Shown one piece after another: positions 9,464 through 20,024 of a DNA stretch of 64,000 bases (position 1 is the first letter of the stretch; every line of letters begins with the position of its first letter). The stretch lies in contig NZ_CP012946.1 in assembly GCF_001402875.1 (NCBI RefSeq), positions 536,001 through 600,000 of the forward strand, written 5' to 3'. The position numbers and the translations under genes are program-made. The notes beneath the pieces are model-generated. The model saw only the letters and a list, made by a program, of their open reading frames with translations. It made no database searches and had not been told where the DNA came from. The stretch comes from Blastochloris viridis. GTDB taxonomy: Bacteria > Pseudomonadota > Alphaproteobacteria > Rhizobiales > Xanthobacteraceae.

Positions 9464-9958
9464 ATGGCACAGCCGCTCTCCGCGCACGAGGCGCAGTTCG
9501 TCACCCTCGGCATCGACCGCGAGGTGTTCGCGGTCCCGGTCGAAGCGGTGCTGGAAATCCTCGACATGCAGCCGGTGTTCCGGGTGCCGGAGGCGCCGGC
9601 CCACATGCTCGGCCTGATCGATCTGCGCGGGCGCTCGGTGCCGGTGCTCGATCTGCGCACCAAGCTCGGGCTGCCGCGCATTCCGCCGACCGAGTCGATG
9701 CGCATCCTGGTACTGGAGGTGGTCGCCGGCGGCCGCCTGCTGGTGCTGGGCCTGGTGGCCGACCGCGTGGTCGAGGTGATCGCGCTCGGCGAGGACGAGA
9801 TCGAGGCGGCGCCGGACATCGGCGTCAGCTGGCGCTCGGACTACATCCGTGGTGTCGGCCGCCGCAACGGCCAGTTCGTCATCATCTTCAATCTTGCGCG
9901 GCTGTTCGCCGACGAGGACGCCGGGTTCGCGGTGGCGGCCGAACGCGCGGTGGCGTGA
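9464..9958 (+). CDS. cheW: CheW adaptor protein (second copy)
   Basis: A 164-residue CheW domain (EVFAVPVEAVLEILDM, GLIDLRGRSVPVLDLRTKLG). It is separated from the preceding mcp by the repeat at 9349-9451 and from cheR by about 390 bases. Two CheW proteins in one cluster may let one array bind both the soluble and the membrane receptor. The start ATG is the first in frame. Confidence 0.92.
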   Translation: MAQPLSAHEAQFVTLGIDREVFAVPVEAVLEILDMQPVFRVPEAPAHMLGLIDLRGRSVPVLDLRTKLGLPRIPPTESMRILVLEVVAGGRLLVLGLVADRVVEVIALGEDEIEAAPDIGVSWRSDYIRGVGRRNGQFVIIFNLARLFADEDAGFAVAAERAVA

Positions 9959-10246
9959 TCGGGCGTGTCGTCGATCAGGCCGGCGGTTCGTCGTTGGGTC
10001 GCCAAATGACCCCGTTCCGATCAAGGACGGTGCGCCGTCGCCTTGCGGCCGCTCTGGCGCCGCGGCTCTCCCGGAAAACGTGTGTGGCGCGGCGGCGGGC
10101 AGCGCAAAGTCACGCCTCGGTTTTGCGCGGGTGCGGAAGGATTGCGTCAACACACCTGCGATAGGCTGACACTCTGGAGCGCCGGTCCGGCCCATCGGAT
10201 CGGCACCGCCGCCTTCGGCCGCACCGGCTGCAAGGCCGGTCGCCTG

Positions 10247-10273
10247 ACCTCGCCCCGCGCGCCGGGGCGAGGT
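10247..10273. other. Strong hairpin in the cheW-cheR gap
   Basis: ACCTCGCCCCG (10247-10257) pairs perfectly with CGGGGCGAGGT (10263-10273) around a 5-base loop. No T run follows, so it is not a classical terminator; it could be an attenuator, processing site or operator. The rest of the 9959-10348 gap shows no gene. Confidence 0.5.
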
Positions 10274-10348
10274 GGCGAGCCCGACGCCGGGGTCACGATG
10301 TGATCCTCCGGATTCCCTCGAAATCGCGCGCTTTGCGGCACTCGGGCC

Positions 10349-11197
10349 ATGTCTGTCGACGCCTTCGACCAGCTCAGCCAGTCCGACTTTCGGCGTCTTG
10401 CCGATTTCATCCATGGCTATAGCGGCATCAAGATGCCGCCAGCCAAGAAGACCATGGTCGAGGGCCGGCTGCGCCGCCGGCTGCGCGCCACCGACACCGA
10501 AACACTGGCGGATTATTGCCGCTACGTGTTCGACCACGGCGGCCTCGCCGACGAGGCCGTCCATCTCATCGACGCCGTGACCACCAACAAGACCGACTTC
10601 TTCCGCGAGGCCGACCATTTCGGCCTGCTCGCCGACGTCGTGGTGCCGAAGCTGATCGAGCGCCGCCACGTGTCGGGCCGGACGCCGCTCAGGGCGTGGA
10701 GCGCGGCGTGCTCGGTGGGCGCGGAGCCCTACACCCTGGCGATGGTGCTGTCGGAGATCGCCCGCACCACGCCCGGCTTTCGCAGCCAGATCCTGGCCAC
10801 CGACATCTGCACCGACGTGCTGGAGACCGCCACCCTCGGCATATATCCGCACGCCATGATCGAGCCGGTGCCGATGGAGCTGCGCCGCCGCTATTTGCTG
10901 CGCGCCCGCGCCGGCGCCCGCGACCGGGTGCGCATCGCGCCGGAGGTGCGCCAGATGGTGCAGTTCGGCCGCGTCAATCTGGTCGAGCCGCCCTATCCGG
11001 TCGAGCGCGACATGCACGTCGTCTTCTGCCGCAACATCCTGATCTATTTCGACAAGGCCACCCAGCGCCAGGTGCTGGAACAGCTGTGCGAGCACCTGGT
11101 GCCGGGCGGCTTTCTGTTCATCGGCCATTCGGAATCGCTGACCGGGTTCGGCTTGCCGGTGCAGCCGGTCGCCGCCACCGTGTTCGAGCGGATCTAA
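10349..11197 (+). CDS. cheR: Chemoreceptor glutamate methyltransferase CheR
   Basis: Transfers methyl groups from S-adenosylmethionine to receptor glutamates for adaptation. The 282-residue protein has the CheR N-terminal helical domain (about 1-75, with a basic [14 protein letters not shown] helix that contacts receptors) and the methyltransferase domain with [16 protein letters not shown] (SAM loop), [10 protein letters not shown] and [10 protein letters not shown]. It is followed 7 bases later by cheB, its functional antagonist. Confidence 0.95.
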   Translation: MSVDAFDQLSQSDFRRLADFIHGYSGIKMPPAKKTMVEGRLRRRLRATDTETLADYCRYVFDHGGLADEAVHLIDAVTTNKTDFFREADHFGLLADVVVPKLIERRHVSGRTPLRAWSAACSVGAEPYTLAMVLSEIARTTPGFRSQILATDICTDVLETATLGIYPHAMIEPVPMELRRRYLLRARAGARDRVRIAPEVRQMVQFGRVNLVEPPYPVERDMHVVFCRNILIYFDKATQRQVLEQLCEHLVPGGFLFIGHSESLTGFGLPVQPVAATVFERI

Positions 11198-11204
11198 CCG
11201 CGCC

Positions 11205-12278
11205 ATGCCCCCGATCCGCGTGCTGATCATCGACGATTCCGCCTCGGTCCGGCAGACGCTGACCGACATCTTCAACGCCGATCCCGAGATCGAGGTGATG
11301 GCGACGGCCTCCGACCCCTACGTCGCCGCCAAGCGGCTGCAGGAAGCCGTTCCCGATGTCATCACCCTCGACGTCGAGATGCCGCGCATGGACGGCATCA
11401 CCTTTCTGCGCCGCCTGATGGCGCAGCGGCCGATCCCGGTGGTGATGTGCTCCAGCCTCACCGAGGCCGGCTCGGCCACCCTGGTCGAGGCGATGGAGGC
11501 CGGCGCGGTCGACGTCGTGCTCAAGCCGCGGCTCGACACCAAGCAGGGCCTGCTCGAGGCCGGCGAGCATATCTGCGACGTGGTCAAGGCGGCGGCGCGG
11601 GCGCGGCTTGGCCGCATCCCGCTGCGCGGCAGCCACTTCGTGCAGAAGAAGCTCACCGCCGACGCCATGCTGCCGCCGCCCTCGGCCCGCGAGGCGATGG
11701 CAAAAACCACCGATACCGTGGTGTGCATCGGCGCCTCGACCGGCGGCACCGAATCGCTGCGCGTGGTGCTGGAGGCGCTGCCGGTGGACTGTCCCGGCAT
11801 CGTGGTGGTGCAGCACATGCCGGAGGGCTTTACCCGCGCCTTCGCCGCGCGCCTCAACGGCCTGTGCCAGGTCGAGGTCAAGGAGGCCGCCGACGGCGAC
11901 ACGGTGCTGCGCGGCCGGGTGCTGATCGCGCCCGGCAACCGTCACACCCTGCTGCAGCGCTCGGGTGCCCGCTACTATGTCGCGGTCCGGGACGGGCCGC
12001 TGGTGTCGCGTCACCGGCCGTCGGTGGACGTGCTGTTCCGCTCCGCCGCGCGCTACGCCGGCGCCAATGCCGCCGGCATCATCATGACCGGCATGGGCGA
12101 CGACGGTGCGCGTGGTCTCGGCGAAATGAAGGCCGCCGGCGCCCGCACCATCGCCCAGGACGAGGCGACCTCGGTGGTGTTCGGCATGCCGAGAGAGGCG
12201 ATCGCGCGCGGCGCGGTCGACGCCGTGGTGCCGCTCGACCGACTGGCACGCGAAATCCTGCAGGCGAGGCCCAGATGA
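11205..12278 (+). CDS. cheB: Chemoreceptor methylesterase/deamidase CheB
   Basis: A 357-residue response regulator with an esterase effector. The receiver domain has Asp56 ([11 protein letters not shown]); the C-terminal domain has the catalytic Ser in [11 protein letters not shown], His in VQHMPEGF and Asp in MTGMGDDGA. Phosphorylation by CheA activates removal of receptor methyl groups. The stop overlaps the cheD start (ATGA), showing translational coupling. Confidence 0.95.
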   Translation: MPPIRVLIIDDSASVRQTLTDIFNADPEIEVMATASDPYVAAKRLQEAVPDVITLDVEMPRMDGITFLRRLMAQRPIPVVMCSSLTEAGSATLVEAMEAGAVDVVLKPRLDTKQGLLEAGEHICDVVKAAARARLGRIPLRGSHFVQKKLTADAMLPPPSAREAMAKTTDTVVCIGASTGGTESLRVVLEALPVDCPGIVVVQHMPEGFTRAFAARLNGLCQVEVKEAADGDTVLRGRVLIAPGNRHTLLQRSGARYYVAVRDGPLVSRHRPSVDVLFRSAARYAGANAAGIIMTGMGDDGARGLGEMKAAGARTIAQDEATSVVFGMPREAIARGAVDAVVPLDRLAREILQARPR

Positions 12279-12748
12279 TCCCCCAGACGATGGCGACCGT
12301 TCCCGGGGCGCCCCAGCGGGTCTATCTGATGCCCGGCACGCTGTTCTGCTCCGCCGAGCCCACCGTGGTGACCACCGTGCTCGGCTCGTGCGTGTCGGTG
12401 TGCCTGTGGCACCCGGTCCGGCGCGTCGCCGGCATCAACCATTTCCTGCTGCCGACCGGCGAGCGGTCGCTGCGTTACGGCGACATCGCCATTCCGGCGC
12501 TGGTCGATGAGATGCTGCGGCTGGGCTGCCATATCGGCGGCATCGAGGCCAAGGTGTTCGGCGGGGCCGCGGTGCTGCGCGGCGAGCGGTCCGCCCAAGA
12601 CGTCGGCTCCAAGAACATCAAGATCGCGGTGGGCGAGCTCGCCCGGAATGGCATCCCGGTGGTGGCGCAGCGCACCGGCGGCCACAGCGGCCTGTCGCTG
12701 CGGTTCCTGACCGCCACCGGCGACGTGCTGGTGCGCAGCGTGGCCTAG
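12275..12748 (+). CDS. cheD: Chemoreceptor glutamine deamidase CheD
   Basis: A 157-residue enzyme that deamidates receptor glutamines and in some bacteria also interacts with CheC. The family's Thr/Cys/His triad is visible in [12 protein letters not shown] and INHFLLP, with FGG and [12 protein letters not shown] motifs further on. The start was set at the ATG overlapping the cheB stop, which removes a long upstream open frame lying inside cheB. It is the last gene of the che operon and converges with the Nudix gene. Confidence 0.93.
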   Translation: MIPQTMATVPGAPQRVYLMPGTLFCSAEPTVVTTVLGSCVSVCLWHPVRRVAGINHFLLPTGERSLRYGDIAIPALVDEMLRLGCHIGGIEAKVFGGAAVLRGERSAQDVGSKNIKIAVGELARNGIPVVAQRTGGHSGLSLRFLTATGDVLVRSVA

Positions 12749-12775
12749 TAGCCGCCGCGTGCGACTGGCCGCGCC

Positions 12776-13351
12776 TCAGCGGCCGAGCCGATCCAGCAGG
12801 CGGTCGAGCAGAAACTGCGACTTGGCGTCCGGCAGCAGGCGGAAGCGGTCCGGCCCGGCCAGCTCGGCCAGCGGCATCTCGACCACGGTGATGAACTCGT
12901 GCTCGGCGTCGAGGCCGCCGCCGCGGCCGCGCCTGCTGCCGTCGACCTCGGCCAGGAAATAGCTGACGCGTTCGGTCGAGATGCCGGGGATGGTCCACAG
13001 CGTGGCGACACGGTCCATCGTGCGCGCGGTGAGGCCGCATTCCTCCTCAAGCTCGCGCCGCGCGCAGGCTTCGGCGTCCTCGCCGGGCTCCAGGCAGCCG
13101 GCGCACGCCTCCAAAATCTCGGGCGCGCCCGAGGCCATCGCCACCGGGGCCCGGAACTGGCGCACCAGGAACACCGTGCCGCGGGCGGGGTCGTAGGGCA
13201 GCACCGCGATGGCGTCGCCGTGGTGCTCGATCTCGCGCACCAGCTCGGTGCCGTCCTCCAGCGTGTAGCGGGCGACCGAGAATTGCGCCCAGCCGTCATG
13301 GACGCGGTCGGTTCGCACCAGGCGGAAACGGGGCGGGGTGTCGGCGGTCAT
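12776..13351 (-). CDS. Nudix hydrolase, ADP-ribose pyrophosphatase-like
   Basis: A 191-residue protein with a perfect Nudix box: G, five residues, E, seven residues, REL, EEECGL, starting at GCLEPGEDAEAC. The upstream VFLVRQFRAP resembles the NudF/ADP-ribose diphosphatase group, which hydrolyses nucleoside-diphosphate sugars to monophosphates. The ATG at 13351 has GGAG about 9 bases upstream; a longer frame to 13387 has no such site. It stands alone between cheD and a chain-length-determinant-like gene. The exact substrate is not deducible. Confidence 0.85.
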   Translation of the reverse strand: MTADTPPRFRLVRTDRVHDGWAQFSVARYTLEDGTELVREIEHHGDAIAVLPYDPARGTVFLVRQFRAPVAMASGAPEILEACAGCLEPGEDAEACARRELEEECGLTARTMDRVATLWTIPGISTERVSYFLAEVDGSRRGRGGGLDAEHEFITVVEMPLAELAGPDRFRLLPDAKSQFLLDRLLDRLGR

Positions 13352-13494
13352 CGGCAGGGCTCCTCGGCGTGGTCGGTCGGGCACCATCGGGTTTCGGGGA
13401 TTTCATACCGTTGCGGCCGATCAAGCCGTCGAGCCGTTTGCCTCATGCGGAGACCGCGGCCACGATTGCGGCCATGCCGGCGGGTGGCGCTCGC

Positions 13495-14703
13495 TCACGG
13501 CGGCGCACGCCGGCGGGCGACGGCCACCGCGGCGCCGATGCCGCAGCCGGCGGCAAGGCCGATGCCGAGCACCGCCGCGGTCGGCAGGCCCTCGGGCCGG
13601 GCGGGCGGCACCGCGGCGGCGACCAGCCGGCCGGGCGTGCCGGCGGCGGGTGGGGCCTCGCTGCGCTGGACCGGCGTGGGCGGCGGGCTGCCGGGGGCGG
13701 CCTGTTCGAGCGCGCGCAGCCGGGTCAGCGCCTCGACCGCGGCGACCACCCCGCCGCGCTGGATCTCGATTTCGACGGCCAGCGCTTGCTCGGCGGCCTC
13801 GGCGCGCTCCAGCTCCAGCCGGGCGGCGGCGGCGATCTTCTGCAGCTCGGTGCGGATCAGCCGTTCGGCGCGCTGGCGTTCCTCGCGCAGCGCCTTGATG
13901 CTGGGGTGGCGGCTGCCGAGCATCCGGGCGGCCTGGCGCTCGCGCCGGAGGGTCGCGCCGACCTGGCTGCGCAGCGCGGCGAGGGTGAGCGACTGGCGAA
14001 CCTCCGGCACGCTGCCGGCATCGGCGCCGGTGCGCGTCAGGCGCTCGATTTGGGCGAGGCGGACGCGCTGCTCGGCGCTACGCACCCTGGCCAAGGCGAG
14101 GCGGGCGCGAAGCTCGGCCAGCAGCGCCTCGGTCACCCGCTGCACCGCGGCGCTGCGAGCCTCGGCCTCGGCGCGGGCTTGGTCCAGCCGGCGGTCGTCC
14201 TCGGGCGGCGGCGGCGCGGGCCGGGGTGCCGGCGTCGCGGGGCGGTGGGCCAGCACGGCGCGGGCGACGGCGTCGGCCAGCCGGGCGGCGTCGCGGCCGT
14301 CGTCGCCGACGGCGGTAATCACCACGCGGTCGCTGCTGCGGTCGACGGTGATGCGGCCGCGTAGCGCGGCGACGCCGGCCGACGCCGCCGATTTTGGGCT
14401 CAGCGCCTCGGCAAACAGCACCCGCAGCCGGTCGAGGCCCTGCACCTGGTCGGGCTCGGGCGTCAGCGCGGCGGCGACCGCGGCCAGCACCACGTCCGAG
14501 GTGGCGGCGTCCTCAGCCTCGGCGGCGGCGGCGGGCGAAGCCAGCGCCAACTCGGCGCTGGCGTGGTAGCGCGGCGGGGCCATGGCGAGCGCCGCGAGCG
14601 CGATCAGGACGCCGATCAACCCGCACACCAGCACCACGGCAAGCTGACGGAACGGCGCATCCGCCGCATCGACCCCAAACCCGTCGGCACCGTGGTTTGC
14701 CAT
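13495..14703 (-). CDS. Wzz/GumC-like chain-length determinant protein without kinase
   Basis: A 402-residue inner-membrane protein. One membrane helix (about 22-45, FRQLAVVLVCGLIGVLIAL) is followed by PPRYHASAELALASP, which resembles the Wzz proline/strand segment, then long Ala/Arg/Glu-rich coiled coils (about 165-330) and a second membrane helix near the C-terminus (AAVLGIGLAAGCGIGAAVAV). This is the layout of co-polymerases for exopolysaccharide or O-antigen, but it lacks the cytoplasmic tyrosine-kinase domain. No polysaccharide genes adjoin it. The ATG at 14703 (MANHG) was preferred over 14739 and 14904 because only it has a purine-rich GGAACGAG stretch upstream. Confidence 0.65.
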   Translation of the reverse strand: MANHGADGFGVDAADAPFRQLAVVLVCGLIGVLIALAALAMAPPRYHASAELALASPAAAAEAEDAATSDVVLAAVAAALTPEPDQVQGLDRLRVLFAEALSPKSAASAGVAALRGRITVDRSSDRVVITAVGDDGRDAARLADAVARAVLAHRPATPAPRPAPPPPEDDRRLDQARAEAEARSAAVQRVTEALLAELRARLALARVRSAEQRVRLAQIERLTRTGADAGSVPEVRQSLTLAALRSQVGATLRRERQAARMLGSRHPSIKALREERQRAERLIRTELQKIAAAARLELERAEAAEQALAVEIEIQRGGVVAAVEALTRLRALEQAAPGSPPPTPVQRSEAPPAAGTPGRLVAAAVPPARPEGLPTAAVLGIGLAAGCGIGAAVAVARRRAPP

Positions 14704-15014
14704 TCGGCTCGTTCCGCTCGTCTCCGCGCCAAAGGTCATGTGGCAGCATGCGCGGCCGGCCGCGCGCCGTAAAGACGCTCGCGCCGCCTGGCAGTGCGGT
14801 TCGCGAGGTTGCCCACTGCCGGGGCGCCGGATTCGTGCCGGCCGCGCCGGCTGGTGGCGCCGCCGGTGTGGCCGACCCTTGCGTCGGGTGCTTGCCGTGG
14901 CCATATCTCGCAGATGTCGCCCCCGGCTTTCGCAAGGGAATCGGGCCGCGGCGGGCGGGGTGCCGCATGAGGCGGGCCTCGCGCTCGAAGTCGCTTCACG
15001 AGGGCTTTGAGACC
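14704..15014. promoter_or_regulatory. Divergent gap before hsp20
   Basis: These 311 bases between the Wzz-like gene and hsp20 must hold both promoters. I see no CIRCE-type or other heat-shock inverted repeat and no gene. Confidence 0.3.
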
Positions 15015-15443
15015 ATGTCCCGTGTTTCGTCCTTGTCGAGCCCGTTCCTGCTCGGCTTTGAAGAGATCGAGCGTGTCCTCGATCGCGTCACCAAGGGTGC
15101 CGACGGTTATCCGCCGTACAATATCGAGCGCCTGCCGCCCGATGACGCCGGTTGTGACCGGCTGCGCATCGTGCTGGCGGTTGCGGGCTTCACCCGCGAC
15201 CAGCTCGACGTGGTGGTCGAGGACAATCAGCTCGTGATCCGCGGCCGGCAGGCCGATCTCGACGATGGACGCGTTTACCTGCACCGCGGCATTGCCGCGC
15301 GCCAGTTCCAGCGTGCGTTCGTGTTGGCCGAAGGAATCGAGGTGCTCGGCGCGGAGCTGAAGAACGGCCTTTTGGCGGTCGATCTGGTCCGGCTGGAGCC
15401 GGAACGGGTGGCGCGCCGGATCGCTATCGCGTCGGACGAGTAA
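15015..15443 (+). CDS. Small heat-shock protein, Hsp20 family
   Basis: A 142-residue alpha-crystallin-domain chaperone (IbpA/HspD-like) that binds unfolding proteins without ATP. The domain spans about 35-135: PPYNIERL, the LRIVLAVAGFTRDQLDVVVE strand region, and the closing GLLAVDLVRLEPE. The C-terminal I-x-I is weakly represented by RRIAIAS. The start MSRVSSLSSPFLLGFEEIER is typical of alphaproteobacterial members. DUF1150 follows 28 bases downstream, the usual pairing. Confidence 0.92.
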   Translation: MSRVSSLSSPFLLGFEEIERVLDRVTKGADGYPPYNIERLPPDDAGCDRLRIVLAVAGFTRDQLDVVVEDNQLVIRGRQADLDDGRVYLHRGIAARQFQRAFVLAEGIEVLGAELKNGLLAVDLVRLEPERVARRIAIASDE

Positions 15444-15471
15444 CCGGTCTCGACAACAACAGGAGTCGGGA

Positions 15472-15744
15472 ATGACCTTAGACACTGACACCAACACTGC
15501 GGGCGACGAGCTGATGACACCGGAGGCCTTCGCGCTTCTGGGCGGTGGCCTGATCGCCTATGTCAAGCCGATCCGGTCCGAGGACGTGAAGGCGCTGTTT
15601 CCGCAGGCCCCCAGGATTGCGCCCGGCCGGATGCTGTTCGCGCTCCACGGCGCCGACGGCACGCCGATCATGCTGGCCGATTCGCGCGAGGCGGTGGTCG
15701 CTAACGCGATGGAAAACGAACTGCAGCCGTTCAGCGTGCATTGA
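15472..15744 (+). CDS. DUF1150 family protein
   Basis: A 90-residue protein of unknown function found next to Hsp20 genes across alphaproteobacteria. AGGAG sits just upstream of the ATG. Recognisable features are TPEAFALLGGGLIAYVKPI and the C-terminal segment where a residue pair LAD-SREAV leads to NELQPFSVH. It has no signal peptide or membrane segment. A role with the chaperone is inferred only from the constant neighbourhood. Confidence 0.85.
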   Translation: MTLDTDTNTAGDELMTPEAFALLGGGLIAYVKPIRSEDVKALFPQAPRIAPGRMLFALHGADGTPIMLADSREAVVANAMENELQPFSVH

Positions 15745-15780
15745 TCGCCGCTGTGCCGGACCTCCGAAGCCATGAGGTTC

Positions 15781-15805
15781 GGGGTTCCGCGGCGGGCGGA
15801 ACCCC
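15781..15805. terminator. Hairpin between convergent DUF1150 and ptsN
   Basis: GGGGTTCCGC (15781-15790) pairs with GCGGAACCCC (15796-15805) over a 5-base loop. It lies between two convergent stops, so it may end both transcripts, although it lacks a T run on either side. Confidence 0.55.
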
Positions 15806-15829
15806 GACATCCGTACGAGAGATCCGGCC

Positions 15830-16291
15830 TCACGCCGTGGTCGGCTGCGGCTGGGTCAGCACGACGTAGAGTGCCTCGGCATCGCGCGAGGCCCGAAGGC
15901 GCTGGACGAGGTCGGGGTCGCGCAACAGCCGGGCCACCCGGGCCAGCGCCTTGAGGTGATCGGCGCCAGCGGTTTCCGGCGCCAGCAGCAGGAAGATCAG
16001 GTCGACCGGCTCGCCGTCGAGCGCCTCGAAATCGATCGGCTTGTCCAGGCGTGCGAACAGCCCGACCAGCCGGTCCAGCTTCGCCATCTTGCCATGCGGG
16101 ATGGCGATGCCGTTGCCGACGCCGGTCGAGCCCAGCCGTTCGCGTTGCTGCAGCGTTTCGAAGATCTCGCGCTCGCCGCGGCCCGTCAGCTGGGCCGCGC
16201 GCTCGGCGAGTTCCTGCAGCGCTTGCTTCTTGGAATTGACCCGAAGGGCGGGCCACACCGCATTCGGCGCGACAAGATCGCTTAGCGGCAT
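15830..16291 (-). CDS. ptsN: Nitrogen-regulatory phosphotransferase EIIA(Ntr)
   Basis: A 153-residue PTS EIIA type-2 domain, terminal acceptor of the PtsP-NPr phosphorelay that tunes nitrogen, carbon and potassium metabolism. Phospho-His66 is in GIAIPHGKM, and FLLLAPETAGADHLKALA is typical. The ATG at 16291 (MPLSDLVAPN) was chosen over a longer frame to 16411 that has no family similarity. It follows hpf and rpoN in the classic order. Confidence 0.94.
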   Translation of the reverse strand: MPLSDLVAPNAVWPALRVNSKKQALQELAERAAQLTGRGEREIFETLQQRERLGSTGVGNGIAIPHGKMAKLDRLVGLFARLDKPIDFEALDGEPVDLIFLLLAPETAGADHLKALARVARLLRDPDLVQRLRASRDAEALYVVLTQPQPTTA

Positions 16292-16376
16292 GGCCGGCTC
16301 GGACGTAAAAGGCGCGGGGTCATGATACCAACCCACCGGCAATTGCGGCGGACGATAGGCCCGGCATGATCGCGGG

Positions 16377-16958
16377 TCAATGGGACTCTGCCGGGGGGTC
16401 GATCCACCCAATATTACCGTCGGCCCGCCGGTAGACCACGTTGATCCGGCCCGAGGTGGCGTGGCGGAAGATCACCACCGGCGCGCCGGTGAGGTCGAGT
16501 TCGGACACCGCCTCGGCAACCGAGATCTGGCCGAAGCCGGTCGTGGTCTCTGCCACCACCACGGGGTGATCGCCGTCAGGCCCGGTATCGACGTCGACGT
16601 CGTCGTCCTCCGGCGGCGCCTGCAGCACGTACATCGGCGCGGTCGGCACCGCACGTTCGCCGCCATGGTCCTCACGCAGCTTGCGCTTGTAGCGGCGCAG
16701 CCGCTTCTCGATCCGCTCGCAGGCGAGGTCGCAGCTCTGGTAGGCGTCGGCGGCGGTGGCGTGCGATTGCAGTTCCACGCCCGACGACAGGTGCAAGATG
16801 CAGTCCGTCCGGAAGAAGGTGCCTTCGCGCTCCACGATGGCGCGGCCGGACCAGCCGCGGTCGAAGAACTTCTCGATCGCCTCTGCGATGCGCGCCTCGA
16901 TGCGGGTGCGCAGGGCCTCGCCGATGTCGAGGTTCTTGCCGGACACTCTCAAAGTCAT
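16377..16958 (-). CDS. hpf: Ribosome hibernation promoting factor, long form
   Basis: A 193-residue protein with an N-terminal S30AE/RaiA domain (1-100, MTLRVSGKNLDIGEALRTRI) that binds the 30S decoding region, an acidic linker (EDDDVDVDTGPDGD) and the C-terminal dimerisation domain (PVVIFRHATSGRINVVYRR) that joins two ribosomes into 100S particles. GGAGAC precedes the ATG. It lies between rpoN and ptsN, the standard alphaproteobacterial arrangement. Confidence 0.94.
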   Translation of the reverse strand: MTLRVSGKNLDIGEALRTRIEARIAEAIEKFFDRGWSGRAIVEREGTFFRTDCILHLSSGVELQSHATAADAYQSCDLACERIEKRLRRYKRKLREDHGGERAVPTAPMYVLQAPPEDDDVDVDTGPDGDHPVVVAETTTGFGQISVAEAVSELDLTGAPVVIFRHATSGRINVVYRRADGNIGWIDPPAESH

Positions 16959-17059
16959 TTTTTTGTCTCCAAGGCCACGCCACCGGGGCGAGGGGTCCGA
17001 TGGTCAGATCTGATTTAGCCCACATTTGGCAGAAGAGGAATCCGGATGCGCCGGGGCAG

Positions 17060-18595
17060 TCAGGATGAGGCGGCGGCTGCCTGCTTCTCCCGCCGCCGTT
17101 GGACCGAGGAGGGAATCCGCATTCCTTCCCGGTACTTGGCGACGGTGCGGCGGGCGATGTCGATGCCCGCCTCGCGTAGCCGCTTGACGATGGTGTCGTC
17201 GGACAGGACGTCGGCCGCGCTTTCGGCGTCGATCATCTGCTTGATTCGGTGCCGCACCGCCTCGGCGGAATGGGCGTCGCCGCCATTGGCATTGGCGATC
17301 GCCGAGGTGAAGAAATACTTCATTTCGAAGATGCCGCGCGGCGTCGCCATGTATTTGTTGGAGGTCACGCGCGACACCGTCGATTCGTGCATGGAAATCG
17401 CGTCGGCGACGGTCTTGAGCACCAGCGGCCGCAGGTGCTCGACGCCGTGGGCGAGAAAGGCATCCTGCTGGCGGGTGATCTCCATCGCCACCTTGAGGAT
17501 GGTCTTGGCGCGCTGGTCGAGCGCGCGGGTCAGCCAGGTCGCGGTCTGCAAGCAGTCGGCAAGAAAGGTCTTGTCCTTGGTGTCCTTCGCCGCGGGCGCG
17601 ACGCGGCCGAAATAGCTCTGGTTGATCAAGACGCGCGGCAAGGTGTCGGTGTTGAGGTCGACCTGCCAGCCGCCATCCGACGCCGGCCGCACGAACACGT
17701 CGGGCACGATCGGCGTCACCGGGCCGCCGCCGAGCGCCAGCCCCGGCTTGGGGTCGAGCCGCTTGATCTCGGCCACCATGTCGGCGAGGTCCTCGTCGTC
17801 GATGCCGCACAGCTTCTTCAGCGCGGCGAAGTCGCGCCTGGCCAGCAGCGGCAGGTTGGCGACCAGCGCTGCCATCGCCGGGTCGAAGCGGTCGCGCTCC
17901 TTGAGCTGCAAAGCGAGGCACTCGGCCAGCGAGCGTGCCGCTACTCCGGACGGATCGAAGGTCTGGATCACCGCAAGCACGCTCTCCACCGTCTCCAGCG
18001 GGGCGCCGAGCTTGTCTGCCACCTCGGCAAGGTCGGCGGTGAGGTAGCCGGCGTCGTCGACGAGGTCGATCAGGTACTGGCCGATCAGCCGCCGCTTGGG
18101 CTCGGTCTCGGCCAGCGCAAGCTGCTCGGCGAGGTGGTCGGCAAGGCTCGATGTGGCGGAGACGTAGGCGTCGAGGTTGGAATCCTCCTCAAGCCGGCCG
18201 CCGGAGCCGACCGAGGCCCACTCCGAATAGCCGACTGGCTCGGTGGCGGCGTGGGCCGGCTCGGCCGGCCCGTCGTCCTGGAACACGTTGCCGAGGTCGG
18301 TGTCGAGCCGGGCCTCGATCGCCTCGCGCGAGCCCAGCGGCTCCTCCAGCCAGTCGCCGGTGCGCTGCTCGTCATGGCTGGGCGGCGGCTCGGGCTCGCC
18401 GCTGGCGGCGTCGGTCGGGGAGGAAAAATCGGGCTCATCGGCGCGTTCGAGCAGCGGGTTGCGCTCCAGCTCGGCGTCGACATAGGCGGACAGGTCGAGA
18501 TGGGACAGCTGCAGAAGCTTGATCGCCTGCATCAGCTGCGGCGTCATCACCAGCGACTGGCTCTGGCGAAGTTCGAGCTTTTGCGAAAGCGCCAT
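17060..18595 (-). CDS. rpoN: RNA polymerase sigma-54 factor
   Basis: A 511-residue sigma factor for -24/-12 promoters that needs AAA+ activators. The Gln/Leu-rich region I (LELRQSQSLVMTPQLMQAIK) is followed by an acidic region II, the core-binding domain (LADHLAEQLALAE through RRLIGQYLIDLVDDAGYL), the HTH and the C-terminal RpoN box ARRTVAKYRE. It lies downstream of lptB with a 67-base gap, so co-transcription is plausible. Confidence 0.95.
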   Translation of the reverse strand: MALSQKLELRQSQSLVMTPQLMQAIKLLQLSHLDLSAYVDAELERNPLLERADEPDFSSPTDAASGEPEPPPSHDEQRTGDWLEEPLGSREAIEARLDTDLGNVFQDDGPAEPAHAATEPVGYSEWASVGSGGRLEEDSNLDAYVSATSSLADHLAEQLALAETEPKRRLIGQYLIDLVDDAGYLTADLAEVADKLGAPLETVESVLAVIQTFDPSGVAARSLAECLALQLKERDRFDPAMAALVANLPLLARRDFAALKKLCGIDDEDLADMVAEIKRLDPKPGLALGGGPVTPIVPDVFVRPASDGGWQVDLNTDTLPRVLINQSYFGRVAPAAKDTKDKTFLADCLQTATWLTRALDQRAKTILKVAMEITRQQDAFLAHGVEHLRPLVLKTVADAISMHESTVSRVTSNKYMATPRGIFEMKYFFTSAIANANGGDAHSAEAVRHRIKQMIDAESAADVLSDDTIVKRLREAGIDIARRTVAKYREGMRIPSSVQRRREKQAAAASS

Positions 18596-18662
18596 TGCGG
18601 TACCGGCCTTCAGGACTCAAACGGGCGGAAGCTGGTACGAACCTTGCTTTGCCACCCGCCTG

Positions 18663-19952
<1,290 letters not shown>

Positions 19953-20024
19953 GCACCACACCTTACGGGGTCGACCCGGCCCGGGTTGCCCGGGCGGGAC
20001 GACGAGAGGCAATGTCGGGGCGGG

